A stretch of DNA of 64,000 bases from Tissierella sp. P1 (GCF_002266425.1 NZ_NPMN01000009.1:1-64000); one strand, 5' to 3'; positions 36,269 through 44,180 are shown, counted from the first letter of the stretch. The notes: generated by a model from the sequence alone, not told the origin. A program made the numbers and translations.

Positions 36269-36706
36269 ATGTTATTTATAAAAGATGTTTGCAGGATTAC
36301 TGGACTTAATAGTTCTGCTGTCAGATACTATGATAGCCAAGGTTTATTAGGGGAAGTAGAAAGACGTTCTAATAACTATAGAGTATTTGATGAAAGAGAT
36401 ATAGAAAAATTATTATTTATAAAAAAGGCTAGGGCCTTGGGATTTGAATTGGAAGAAATAAAAAAGATACTGGTATTAAAAAACAATGGGATACCTCCCT
36501 GTAATTATGTAAGCCATAAGATACAAGAAAAAATATCCTTTATAAAAGCAGAAATAGTAAGATTAGAAAAAGAAAAGAACAAACTAGAGAAACATTTATC
36601 AGATGCAAGAAAGGTAAGTGGGTGTAAAGGCTCTATATGCCATTATATCGAAGGAAATGAAAATGAAAAGGTATCTGAGGAAACAGGCATGAAAAATGCC
36701 CAATGA
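36269..36706 (+). CDS. MerR family regulator with MerR-like three-Cys sensor
   Basis: A 145-residue regulator. The N-terminal winged helix ('LFIKDVCRITGLNSSAVRYYDSQGLL' type, 'NNYRVFDERDIEKLLFIKKARALGF') binds the two 20-bp-spacer promoters found in the locus. The dimerisation helix follows, with Cys78 at its start and Cys119 and Cys124 after it. Tn501 MerR binds Hg(II) with Cys82, Cys117 and Cys126, so the spacing is close and thiophilic-metal or organometal sensing is a good inference. A TGA ends the frame after residue 145; an 11-codon in-frame extension is not convincing as a Sec site. Confidence 0.87.
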   Translation: MLFIKDVCRITGLNSSAVRYYDSQGLLGEVERRSNNYRVFDERDIEKLLFIKKARALGFELEEIKKILVLKNNGIPPCNYVSHKIQEKISFIKAEIVRLEKEKNKLEKHLSDARKVSGCKGSICHYIEGNENEKVSEETGMKNAQ

Positions 36707-36781
36707 GCAGCAAAGTATATTAAAGCCGTCTATGATATGTAAGACATATTATATAATATATAATCTAGGGAGGAAAAATAT

Positions 36782-37969
36782 ATGACAAAAAGAATAATTG
36801 CTATGGTTTTAGTCCTAGCAATGGGAATTACTTTTTTATCAGGTTGTACTGATAGTAGTAAAGAAACTGCAATTCAAGAAGTAGATTATGACCCAGTTGC
36901 AGAGGTAGCTAAATACAAGCTAGGTGAATTGACAGAAGCGGATAAAAATTTCGTTGTGCAAATGGGATATAGGGACTGTGACCATATGGTTCCGTCAATT
37001 ATAGGAGAAAAGGCAGGTATCTATAAGGCACTAGGACTTAATGTTGTTGTTACAAAGACTGGTAAAATTATGGAGGCTATGTCTTCAGGAGAAATGCATG
37101 TTGGATATCAAGGGATTGAAGGTGCCATTAAATCAGTTAATCAAGGAGCCCCATTATTTATGGCTGCAGCCAATCATATAGGAGGTTCTAGGTATCTAGT
37201 CGTTAGTAACGACATAAAAGAACCAAAGGATTTAATTGGAAAGACTTTAGCTATAGGTTCAGGTGCAGAGGTAAAACCAGAATGGCGTAAATGGTCTGAA
37301 GAATTAGATATTCCTATGGAACTAAAAAATTATGAAGTAGTTGATATGGGAGATAAGGATAAATTATTTGCATTAAAGGCTGGTCAGCTTGATGGATTTT
37401 CCTGCTGTGACCCTTATGCTTCTCAAGCAGAATTTGAGGGAATTGGTAAAATTATGGCAACAGGATGGGGTGCTCATATTTCAGATGACCTTGAGACTGG
37501 CTGGGGAATGTGTTGTATCTACTGTATGAACAATGATTTCCTAGAAGAACATCCAGAATTAGCTAAAAGATTGGTGCTTGCACATGCTCTTGCAATAAAG
37601 TACTTATATGAACATCCATATAATGCAGGTATGATGTTTGCTGAAGGATTTGGAGTTCAGCCAGAAGTAGGGCTAAAAACTGTTTATATGAAAACTGTGT
37701 CAGAGGGAAGAACTATCACATGGCAATTCTCACAAGAAAATTTAGACAATTATATACAATATTATTATGATTTTGATATTCCAGAAGAAGAAATTCCTAA
37801 TATAGCTGACATCGAAAAATTTATGTCTACAAATCTATTAGAGACATGCGGTATTGAAGATTTCAATACATTTATAGAAGAGAAGATTAACAAAGAGTTT
37901 CCAATAGGGCTTTCCTATGAAGAATGGATGACTAAGGCGAAAACAATAGATGGCATTACTGAGCAATAG
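36782..37969 (+). CDS. Cys-rich NMT1/SsuA-like substrate-binding lipoprotein
   Basis: A 395-residue lipoprotein with lipobox ending L-S-G-C (Cys22). The fold follows SsuA/NMT1 binding proteins: 'QMGYRDCDHMVPSIIGEKAGIYKALGLNVVVT', 'MEAMSSGEMHVGYQGIEGAIKSVNQGAPLF' type segments and 'LIGKTLAIGSGAEVKPEWR'. Unusual features are thiols in what should be the cleft: 'YRDCDH', 'DGFSCCDPY' and 'GMCCIYCMNN'. Such clustered Cys fit binding of a soft metal or organometal. It lies 76 bases after merR, probably the same transcript, and may serve the SaoA/SaoP importer as a second receptor. Confidence 0.82.
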   Translation: MTKRIIAMVLVLAMGITFLSGCTDSSKETAIQEVDYDPVAEVAKYKLGELTEADKNFVVQMGYRDCDHMVPSIIGEKAGIYKALGLNVVVTKTGKIMEAMSSGEMHVGYQGIEGAIKSVNQGAPLFMAAANHIGGSRYLVVSNDIKEPKDLIGKTLAIGSGAEVKPEWRKWSEELDIPMELKNYEVVDMGDKDKLFALKAGQLDGFSCCDPYASQAEFEGIGKIMATGWGAHISDDLETGWGMCCIYCMNNDFLEEHPELAKRLVLAHALAIKYLYEHPYNAGMMFAEGFGVQPEVGLKTVYMKTVSEGRTITWQFSQENLDNYIQYYYDFDIPEEEIPNIADIEKFMSTNLLETCGIEDFNTFIEEKINKEFPIGLSYEEWMTKAKTIDGITEQ

Positions 37970-37980
37970 AATATATAAAT

Positions 37981-38028
37981 AAGATATAAAAATGTGGCTA
38001 TTTTAAAATAGCCACATTTTTATATCTT
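37981..38028. terminator. Perfect 48-bp palindrome, bidirectional terminator
   Basis: Both halves of 24 bases are exact complements, built round TGTGGCTATTTT and AAAATAGCCACA. It separates the convergent binding-protein and saoC genes. Confidence 0.85.
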
Positions 38029-38030
38029 AT

Positions 38031-38501
38031 CTAACAGCAATCCTCCATACCTTCACCAAATAAATCTTTTATTTCTTTATCATCTATCAATCTAAATATT
38101 GCATAGCCGTATTTGCCATCCTTTGAACCAGATACAATAAATTCTATGGGACCGGTTTTGTCGATATCTTTAAATTCGATTTTTTGATTCTGTATTGGAG
38201 CATGAGTATGGTCAGATAATTTAAATCCTTCTCCTGTATCTATAACTACGACCATTGCATTTTTCCTATATTCTTCTGCATAAATTACCAATAGGTCCTT
38301 ACGACCATCGTCATTTAAATCCTCATATCCACATAATATTGCGTCATTATCAGGATGAGTTTCTTGAAAATATAAGAGAAGCTCATTATCTGATTCCACC
38401 CCTAAATAATTTACAGTAATATTCTTTTTAATGGAAAAGGAATAGAGCCCTAATCCAAAGATAACTAAAAATATTAATATAGATTTTATGTTTTTTTTCA
38501 T
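38031..38501 (-). CDS. saoC: Cys-Cys-COOH protein (SaoC-like)
   Basis: A 156-residue protein with an N-terminal signal/anchor (residues about 5-25) and an exported domain. That domain contains 'YEDLNDDGRKDLLVIY', a calcium-loop-like FG-GAP/VCBS motif. It ends exactly in -Glu-Asp-Cys-Cys, with TAG as stop. A free C-terminal Cys pair would be a flexible thiol arm to accept or hand over a metal, as in the C-terminal Cys pairs of mercuric reductase; I recall SaoC being named for this feature. It lies 4 bases after saoE in the saoD-T-E-C operon. Confidence 0.8.
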   Translation of the reverse strand: MKKNIKSILIFLVIFGLGLYSFSIKKNITVNYLGVESDNELLLYFQETHPDNDAILCGYEDLNDDGRKDLLVIYAEEYRKNAMVVVIDTGEGFKLSDHTHAPIQNQKIEFKDIDKTGPIEFIVSGSKDGKYGYAIFRLIDDKEIKDLFGEGMEDCC

Positions 38502-38505
38502 CTAG

Positions 38506-39603
38506 TTACCTCGCTTGTTCTGCAAGTTTTCCGAACAAATCTCTTACCTTAGGATACATAGACTTTAGAAAAAATAGAAAAACAATGAATGAGCATATAT
38601 ATTTAAGTGGCTCTGGTATTGTAAAAAGCAATTTATTGGCACTTTCAATAGTACTATCGATTCTATTGTAGTTAATTGCTGGTTCAAATCCAGGCATAAG
38701 CCATAAATTTGTTAAATATCCAACAGTTAGTGCAAAGACAGATATTACTGTTCCATAAATGATAGCAGTTTTTTTACCAATCATCTTATAAATACTCAAT
38801 AGTTCAGGGAAGTTAGTAGCTGCTCCTGCCATCAAGAAAGTAATTGCTGCACCAGGTGAAGCCCCACTGGCAATTAAAGCAGCTATAAATGGTATGTGAC
38901 CAACTGCACAAACGTACATAAATGCACCAAGGACTGCCACATTCCAAAGTGACAGCATACTGGGATTTCCTAGGTATTTTTGTATGAATGAGTCTGGAAA
39001 TGCTGTTAGAATAAACCCTCCAAATAACATTCCTAGAACTACATATTTACTTAATACCACAGCTAAATCTCCTATTACCCATTGCATACCTGATTTGAAT
39101 TTTTCTAGTAAAGTAGTTTTTTCCATCGGATCTAAAGACATAGTGGATATTTCATTTTCTAAGTCAGGTTTACATACTTCATTGCCTCCTAACTTATTAC
39201 CAATTATTCCTATAATAAAAGGAAGTAAAAATCCTGCAACTATATTTATTATTGTTAGTTCTTTTCCTAGGAGTCCATAGCTAAGTATTAACGCTATAGG
39301 ATTTAATGCAGGAGTAGATGCCATAAATGCTAATGTAGGTCCTACATAAGCCCCTGAGTAGTATAAACTAATGCCAAGGGGTATTGTTCCGCAGCTACAA
39401 ATAGGTAAACACATGCCTGAAATTGTTACTTTTAGAATAGAGCTAATTTTAGTATTTCCTAAATGCTTATGGAATCTTACTGGAGATATAACATCATGAA
39501 GAAGTCCAGCTATTATGTAACTGAAAACAAGCCAACCAGAGGTTCCATTGAGTAAACTAATAGAAGTTAATAATATATTCTTTAAAAAATCTAATAATAA
39601 CAA
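38506..39603 (-). CDS. saoE: Efflux permease (SaoE-like, UPF0718/ArsP-type)
   Basis: A 365-residue membrane protein with about ten helices in two repeats, matching the permease family of ArsP and YraQ. The first repeat holds 'SGMCLPICSCGTIPLGISLYYSGA' with three Cys, a conserved thiol motif of this family. The second has 'MYVCAVGHIPFIAALIASGASPGAAITFLMAGAATNFPELL'. ArsP exports organoarsenicals, so export of an organometal or released metal is a good fit. It lies 7 bases after saoT. Confidence 0.82.
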   Translation of the reverse strand: MLLLDFLKNILLTSISLLNGTSGWLVFSYIIAGLLHDVISPVRFHKHLGNTKISSILKVTISGMCLPICSCGTIPLGISLYYSGAYVGPTLAFMASTPALNPIALILSYGLLGKELTIINIVAGFLLPFIIGIIGNKLGGNEVCKPDLENEISTMSLDPMEKTTLLEKFKSGMQWVIGDLAVVLSKYVVLGMLFGGFILTAFPDSFIQKYLGNPSMLSLWNVAVLGAFMYVCAVGHIPFIAALIASGASPGAAITFLMAGAATNFPELLSIYKMIGKKTAIIYGTVISVFALTVGYLTNLWLMPGFEPAINYNRIDSTIESANKLLFTIPEPLKYICSFIVFLFFLKSMYPKVRDLFGKLAEQAR

Positions 39604-39610
39604 TTATAAA

Positions 39611-39880
39611 TCACCGTCCATTTTCTAATTCTTGAATAGCCAAAGCTATTTCTTTCTCAATAATATCTTTAGATATTCGCTGAATTTTCTTTTTCTCGTT
39701 AATAATTAAAGTTCCTCTAAAAATAACTCCATATTTTCTGACATAATCCATATTCTTGCCAGCGTAGTAGATTTTCACCTCTAACTTGTCCTTATATTTA
39801 GCTGCAGCAGCCTCTACAGCACGGGTATAACCGTCGCAGCCAGATCAGGTATTGATAAATTCAACTAAAACTTTGTTCAA
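39611..39880 (-). CDS. saoT: Thioredoxin-like selenoprotein (SaoT-like), Sec12
   Basis: Read on the minus strand from TTG 39880 (GGAGGGG site 7 bases upstream), the 89-residue frame contains one in-frame TGA at 39847-39845. It gives 'MNKVLVEFINT-U-SGCDGYTRAVEA', a small thioredoxin fold with U-x-x-C at the exact place of the CxxC active site. The C-terminal part 'YVRKYGVIFRGTLIINEKKKIQR' is the thioredoxin beta-sheet with a cis-turn equivalent. With Sec at the attacking position it would be a strong thiol/selenol reductant for a bound metal. A hairpin starts about 11 bases after the UGA. It precedes saoE by 7 bases. Confidence 0.85.
39819..39838 (-). promoter_or_regulatory. Candidate SECIS hairpin for saoT
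   Basis: On the minus strand ACGG pairs with CCGT around TTATAC, flanked by GC/GC, 13 bases after the UGA. The loop has no G in its first positions, so this is the weakest of the four candidates. Confidence 0.45.
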
Positions 39881-39902
39881 ATCATTTCCCCTCCATAAAA
39901 AA

Positions 39903-39926
39903 ATAAAAAAGTCCGTATTAACGGAC
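39903..39926 (-). terminator. Attenuator-like hairpin between saoD and saoT
   Basis: On the minus strand GTCCGT pairs with ACGGAC around TAAT, followed by TTTTTTATTTTTT. It lies after the saoD stop and before the saoT ribosome site, so it could reduce read-through into saoTEC. Confidence 0.75.
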
Positions 39927-39935
39927 CTTGTGGCT

Positions 39936-40268
39936 CTAGAATGTAATTACTTGGTCAAGATCTACTGAACCAAGGGCTCCATATAATACAGGGAAGCAAC
40001 CAATAGCAGCACCTTGTACAAGATTGTTTTCTATTTGTCTTTCAATAGCACATTGATCACAGGCTAAAAGTATCATGCCAGTTTCTTCGTGTAATTTTTG
40101 AAGTCTTTCACCAATATCAGTATCTTTTAATAATAAGAAAGTATTATCAAATACGAAAAACATACCAACTACTTCAGCTCCATGATTTCCTTCCTCTAAT
40201 TGTGGGATTACCATATCTCTTAAGATAGTTCTGGCGTTATCAGAACTGATAACATATGCAACTTTCAC
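39936..40268 (-). CDS. saoD: DsrE-related protein (SaoD-like)
   Basis: A 110-residue protein with the small alpha/beta DsrE/DsrF/TusD fold: 'MKVAYVISSDNARTILRDMV', then 'AEVVGMFFVFDNTFLLL' and 'MILLACDQCAIERQI'. Cys70 and Cys73 form a C-x-x-C and Cys91 follows. DsrE-like proteins carry persulfides or other soft ligands on Cys. It is the first gene of the minus-strand saoD-T-E-C operon, divergent from saoL. The name follows my recollection of SAO nomenclature. Confidence 0.82.
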   Translation of the reverse strand: MKVAYVISSDNARTILRDMVIPQLEEGNHGAEVVGMFFVFDNTFLLLKDTDIGERLQKLHEETGMILLACDQCAIERQIENNLVQGAAIGCFPVLYGALGSVDLDQVITF

Positions 40269-40375
40269 TAAAATTCCCCCTTATATCTTGAAATCCTCTA
40301 AATAATATCATAATTGTGCAAAAAATAACAATTAAAATATATTATAGTAAATGAGGTAATTATTAATATTTTCTA

Positions 40376-40391
40376 TTTAACAATTGTTAAA
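40376..40391. promoter_or_regulatory. 16-bp perfect palindrome in the saoD/saoL divergent region
   Basis: TTTAACAATTGTTAAA lies 52 bases before saoL. On the minus strand TTGTTA and TATTAT with an 18-base spacer (near 40307-40336) could be the saoD promoter. The palindrome differs from the two MerR operators, so another regulator may act here. Confidence 0.5.
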
Positions 40392-40442
40392 AAAGATGAT
40401 ATCTTTATGAAATGATATTAGTTAGAAAGAGTTGATTTTTTT

Positions 40443-41111
40443 ATGGAACAATATGATTATAGGTATTATTCTGATGAGCAGCTGAAAATAGCCAGTATAG
40501 ATAGTAAATTATCTATAGAAGAGAAAAGAATAAGAAGATATTTGATGAATTATGTTATTGATAATGGACAAGCATTTAATATAAATAACTCATCTCAGGT
40601 TGCTAAGAATTTAGGAATAACAGGTGAAGAAGTAAATATTATATTGGATAGTTTGATTCAGAAAAATGGAATAGTGGCAGATGAAGAAGGAAATATCAAT
40701 TTTATATATCCGGTATCGGCAATTCCTACGAATCATAGAATTAGACTTGCTGATGGAAGAGAATTTACGGCTATGTGTGCTATTGATGCCATGGGAGCGG
40801 CATTTACCTTCAAACAGGATATAGATGTAGTATCAAAGTGCAGCAATTGTGGATCTGATATCAAGGTAAGTATCAGAGATGGAAGATTACATAGCTATGA
40901 ACCTAGTGATTTACATATACTTCATGTGGATTTAAATAAAAATTCAAATTGGTCAGGTAGCTGCTGAAATATTATGAACTTCTTCTGTAAGGAGAAAGAA
41001 TATAATATCTGGATCGAAGAAATGGAGTTAGATAAGTCTGAGATATTTTGTCTAAATGTTAATGAAGCTATTAAAGTTTCAAAAATGTTATTTAGTGTAA
41101 CGGATATTTAA
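40443..41111 (+). CDS. saoL: MerB-like organometal lyase selenoprotein (SaoL), Sec175
   Basis: A 222-residue frame with an in-frame TGA at 40965-40967. The N-terminal winged-helix-like part (to residue about 90) leads to the MerB catalytic domain. Compared with MerB from memory, a constant offset of 16 residues aligns Cys112 with Cys96, Asp115 with Asp99 ('MCAIDAMG'), Cys133 with structural Cys117, and the UGA codon with catalytic Cys159. The aligned Phe-Phe pair after it ('U-NIMNFFCKEKEYNIW') keeps the MerB register to the Trp. MerB cleaves C-Hg bonds. A SECIS-like hairpin lies 11 bases after the UGA. The UGA is preceded by Cys174. Confidence 0.88.
40979..40994 (+). promoter_or_regulatory. 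Candidate bacterial SECIS hairpin for saoL
   Basis: CTTCTT pairs with AAGGAG (one G-T pair) around CTGT; the loop is 20 bases from the UGA and contains G. Confidence 0.65.
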
Positions 41112-41160
41112 GTATATACCCCTTAGTTTTTGTCAATGATAAAAAGTAGGGGGTGTTTTT

Positions 41161-41436
41161 ATGATGAGTTTTAAGAAAAAGGAAAAAGACTACTCAAGGG
41201 ATGATATGTTAGAAAATTTGAGACTGGCTCATAAGGAGTGGAGAGATAAGGAGAGTTTTTTTGAAACAGCTACAGATCCTGATTTAATTGATTATGCCAT
41301 ATATGATATGGAGGCATCTAAATTAAAATATATATATCTATTGAAGAAAATGAAGGAATGGGATAGGGAAGCAGGAGCTGTCTTACAGCAAGAGCTGGAA
41401 GAAGAAAACAATAAAAACATTTCTACTCATGGCTAG
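41161..41436 (+). CDS. YaaL-like DUF2508 protein
   Basis: A 91-residue, highly charged, mainly helical protein with the DUF2508 pattern ('LENLRLAHKEWRDKESFFETATDPDLIDYAIYDMEASKLKYIYLLKKMKE' type). In B. subtilis yaaL lies just before bofA, and the same pair occurs here. Function unknown. The strong GGGGGTG site upstream of ATG-ATG supports the start. Confidence 0.75.
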   Translation: MMSFKKKEKDYSRDDMLENLRLAHKEWRDKESFFETATDPDLIDYAIYDMEASKLKYIYLLKKMKEWDREAGAVLQQELEEENNKNISTHG

Positions 41437-41445
41437 TACAAATAA

Positions 41446-41475
41446 TTGTAATATTTTCTTAAGTCCTCCTATAAT
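41446..41475 (+). promoter_or_regulatory. Promoter for bofA
   Basis: TTGTAA and TATAAT are 18 bases apart, about 30 bases before the bofA start codon. Motif match only. Confidence 0.5.
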
Positions 41476-41506
41476 TATAGTATAATAAGATTTAGGAGGG
41501 AGAATA

Positions 41507-41767
41507 ATGGAATTAGGCACAATTTTTTATTATATTATTGGACTCTTTTTGCTATATATTATAGGTCTTATACTTGTATGGCCAATTAAAAAGATAATTA
41601 AATTAATAGGTAATGGAATTTTAGGAGGATTAACACTATTACTTTTCAACTTCATAGGAAAGTTCTTTGGACTAAGTATAGCAATCAATCCATTAAATGC
41701 TATAATAGTTGGTTTTTTAGGAGTTCCCGGAGTAATATTATTGTTAATACTTCAAGTGATTTTATAG
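41507..41767 (+). CDS. bofA: BofA-like sigma-K processing inhibitor
   Basis: An 86-residue protein with two or three membrane helices and the family end 'IGKFFGLSIAINPLNAIIVGFLGVPGVILLLILQVIL'. In Bacillus BofA holds the SpoIVFB protease inactive during sporulation. The yaaL-bofA order supports the call and a spore-forming host. Confidence 0.85.
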   Translation: MELGTIFYYIIGLFLLYIIGLILVWPIKKIIKLIGNGILGGLTLLLFNFIGKFFGLSIAINPLNAIIVGFLGVPGVILLLILQVIL

Positions 41768-41859
41768 CTTGTAGGGGCATAGCATCTGTTATTTGCATGA
41801 AGAGCCAAAATGTGATATTCTATTAGAGTATACTATAAAAAGGATAGGGGGTATATTAC

Positions 41860-42498
41860 ATGACAGCTATAAAAATGCAGATACAGAAAAGGACAGAATC
41901 TGGAAAAAATTTAGTAAAGAAAATTAGAAAAGATAATGTTATACCTGCAGTTGTATATAGCAGGGGTGGCGAAACAGCGAGCGTTTCAGTAGATTCAGCC
42001 GAATTTTTAAGAGTATATAAATCAGCAGGAAGTTCTTCTTTATTAAGCTTAGAATTAGAAGGAGAGACTATACCAGCTATTATAAAAGAAATCCAAAGAC
42101 ATCCTGTGAAAAATCAAATACTTCATGTTGATTTTCAGAAACTAAACATGGATGAGAAGGTAAGAATGACTGTACCAATAGTACTAGTTAATAGGGATAG
42201 TATAAAACTTCAGCCTTCAATATTGATGCAACTATTGGATCAAATTGAAATTGAATGTTTACCTACGGATATTCCAAATGGTGCAGAAGTTGATGTGGAA
42301 AATATGGACTTTACAACTCCAATGTTAGTGAAGGATTTAGATATAGCTAACAATGAGAACATTACAATATTAAGAGAATTAGAAGATGCAGTTTGTACAT
42401 TGACTCAACCATCTATAAATAGAGAAGATGAAGATGAGGAAACATCCATACCAGAAGCAACAGAAGCGGCACCAGATGTAATTGAATCAGAAGAATAA
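41860..42498 (+). CDS. rplY: 50S ribosomal protein L25/Ctc
   Basis: A 212-residue long-form L25 (CTC). The N-terminal domain carries 'SGKNLVKKIRKDNVIPAVVYSRG' and 'IKEIQRHPVKNQILHVDFQKL', which binds 5S rRNA. The TL5-type C-terminal beta domain ends in an acidic tail rich in Glu and Asp. Strong ribosome site, single gene, followed by a terminator. Confidence 0.9.
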   Translation: MTAIKMQIQKRTESGKNLVKKIRKDNVIPAVVYSRGGETASVSVDSAEFLRVYKSAGSSSLLSLELEGETIPAIIKEIQRHPVKNQILHVDFQKLNMDEKVRMTVPIVLVNRDSIKLQPSILMQLLDQIEIECLPTDIPNGAEVDVENMDFTTPMLVKDLDIANNENITILRELEDAVCTLTQPSINREDEDEETSIPEATEAAPDVIESEE

Positions 42499-42516
42499 TA
42501 TGATTTATAAACTATG

Positions 42517-42550
42517 ACCCATAAAGAATTTTCTTTATGGGTTTTTTATT
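42517..42550 (+). terminator. Terminator after rplY
   Basis: ACCCATAAAGAA / TTCTTTATGGGT, 12 bp, then TTTTT. Confidence 0.9.
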
Positions 42551-42660
42551 TTTTAAGTAAAGGATTATTTTGTCTTATTTTGTCAAATATTATATAATAC
42601 TTATGAATTTATAGTTATTGAAATGCACCTAACAACAAATATATTGGAGGTGTAGCTAAG

Positions 42661-44082
42661 GTGATAGATAATATTATGGATTTAAGTCCAGAGATTACAA
42701 AACTTATCATAGATCATTTAGATGGTGTTGTTATAACTGACCCACAGGGCCGATATGTATATGTAAATGAAGCTTGGTCTGAAATGATGGGTGGAATTAA
42801 GCTTGAAGATATAAAAGGAAAATTTGTTCATGATATTATACCAGATACAAAGATTGACTTTGTTCTTAAATCTAAAAAAGCAGTTACAGGCCATGTTATT
42901 ATTTCAAAAGGTCCTTCTAAGACAGAGGCATTTTCAACTTATATTCCTATTCTAAAGGATGGTGAATTGGTAGCGGGATTTATACATGTATTTATTAGGG
43001 GAATGAAAAGTGCAGTAGATTTTTCATCGAAAGTAAATAGTATGCTAAATCAAATCGAGTACTATCAAGAGGAATTAAGGAAGATTAGAGGAGCAAAATA
43101 CTCTATAGATAATATTGTTGGAAATAGTCTAGAGATTAGAAAAATGAAAGATATCATAATTAATGCTGCAAGATCAAACTCTACTGTACTAATTGAAGGA
43201 GAGACAGGAACTGGAAAAGAGTTAGTAGCTCATTCCATACATGATCTGAGTATGAGATCCTCAGCTCCTTTTATAAAGGTAAACTGTGCTGCAATACCAA
43301 GTAATCTGCTAGAATCTGAATTCTTTGGATATGAAGAAGGAGCCTTTACTGGAGCTAAGAAAGGTGGTAAAGAGGGCAGATTCGAAATGGCTAAAGGAGG
43401 AAGTTTATTTTTTGATGAAATAAATCAGATGCCATTGGTATTACAGCCAAAACTCTTGAGGGCTCTGCAAGAAAAAGAAATCGAAAGAGTAGGTGGAAAA
43501 GAGAGTATTCCTATTGATGTTAGAATTATTGTAGCTTCTAATGCTTCACTAGAAAAAATGGTAAAAGAGAATAAATTTAGAAGTGATTTATTCTATAGGC
43601 TCAATGTAATAAAGATAGTTATTCCACCATTAAGAAAACGAAAAGAAGATATTCCGCTTATAGTTGGCAATTTGTTAGATAAATTAAACTTTCAGCTGGG
43701 AATGAGTGTACCTAGTATATCTCATGAGGCTAAGATGAAACTCAAGGAATATGATTGGCCAGGAAATATAAGAGAGCTACAAAATGTGGTGGAAAGAGCC
43801 ATGAATATGTCCTGGGGAGAGGTTTTAGAATGGAAACATTTTAGTCCTTACTTTGAGAATAAGAGACTTCGAAAGAATCATAAAATAAATATAAATAATG
43901 AATTATCAACTAATGAAAATGAATTTTTAATTAAAGATATGAAGGATAGACTAGAAAAAGAAACTATAATACAAGCTCTCTCTAAATGTAATAATAATAA
44001 GACTCAGGCAGCAAATATGCTTGGGATATCCAGAACATTGCTATACAAAAAGATGGAAAAATACTTCATAGATAAAAACTAA
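42661..44082 (+). CDS. Sigma-54 activator with PAS sensor domain
   Basis: A 473-residue bacterial enhancer-binding protein. A PAS domain (residues about 12-120, 'LDGVVITDPQGRYVYVNEAWSEMM') is followed by the AAA+ domain: Walker A 'GETGTGKE', the sigma-54 contact loop 'GAFTGA', Walker B 'GSLFFDEIN' and arginine-finger region 'FRSDLFYRLNVIKI'. The C-terminal Fis-type HTH is 'NKTQAANMLGISRTLLYKKM'. It should open sigma-54 promoters in response to a small ligand or redox cue. GTG start. The palindromic sites and -24/-12 promoter just downstream of it make the thiolase operon its obvious target. Confidence 0.92.
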   Translation: MIDNIMDLSPEITKLIIDHLDGVVITDPQGRYVYVNEAWSEMMGGIKLEDIKGKFVHDIIPDTKIDFVLKSKKAVTGHVIISKGPSKTEAFSTYIPILKDGELVAGFIHVFIRGMKSAVDFSSKVNSMLNQIEYYQEELRKIRGAKYSIDNIVGNSLEIRKMKDIIINAARSNSTVLIEGETGTGKELVAHSIHDLSMRSSAPFIKVNCAAIPSNLLESEFFGYEEGAFTGAKKGGKEGRFEMAKGGSLFFDEINQMPLVLQPKLLRALQEKEIERVGGKESIPIDVRIIVASNASLEKMVKENKFRSDLFYRLNVIKIVIPPLRKRKEDIPLIVGNLLDKLNFQLGMSVPSISHEAKMKLKEYDWPGNIRELQNVVERAMNMSWGEVLEWKHFSPYFENKRLRKNHKININNELSTNENEFLIKDMKDRLEKETIIQALSKCNNNKTQAANMLGISRTLLYKKMEKYFIDKN

Positions 44083-44085
44083 AGT

Positions 44086-44101
44086 GTAAACTATAGTTTA
44101 C
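44086..44101. promoter_or_regulatory. Upstream activator site 1
   Basis: Perfect 16-bp palindrome GTAAACTATAGTTTAC, about 155 bases before the -24/-12 promoter, sharing GTAAAC half-sites with site 2. Confidence 0.7.
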
Positions 44102-44162
44102 GTAAACTTATATTTACAAATACTGCTGCATTACAATAAACTACAAGATTAAATCTAAAGGA

Positions 44163-44180
44163 TGTAAACAATTGTTTACA
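44163..44180. promoter_or_regulatory. Upstream activator site 2
   Basis: Perfect 18-bp palindrome TGTAAACAATTGTTTACA, 78 bases centre to centre from site 1 and about 80 bases before the -24/-12 promoter. Confidence 0.75.

Noticed and set aside
36704..36742. In-frame TGA at the end of merR followed by 11 more sense codons
   Set aside because: The extension has no Cys-type context or conserved motif, and the frame ends after 11 codons. A normal stop is more likely.
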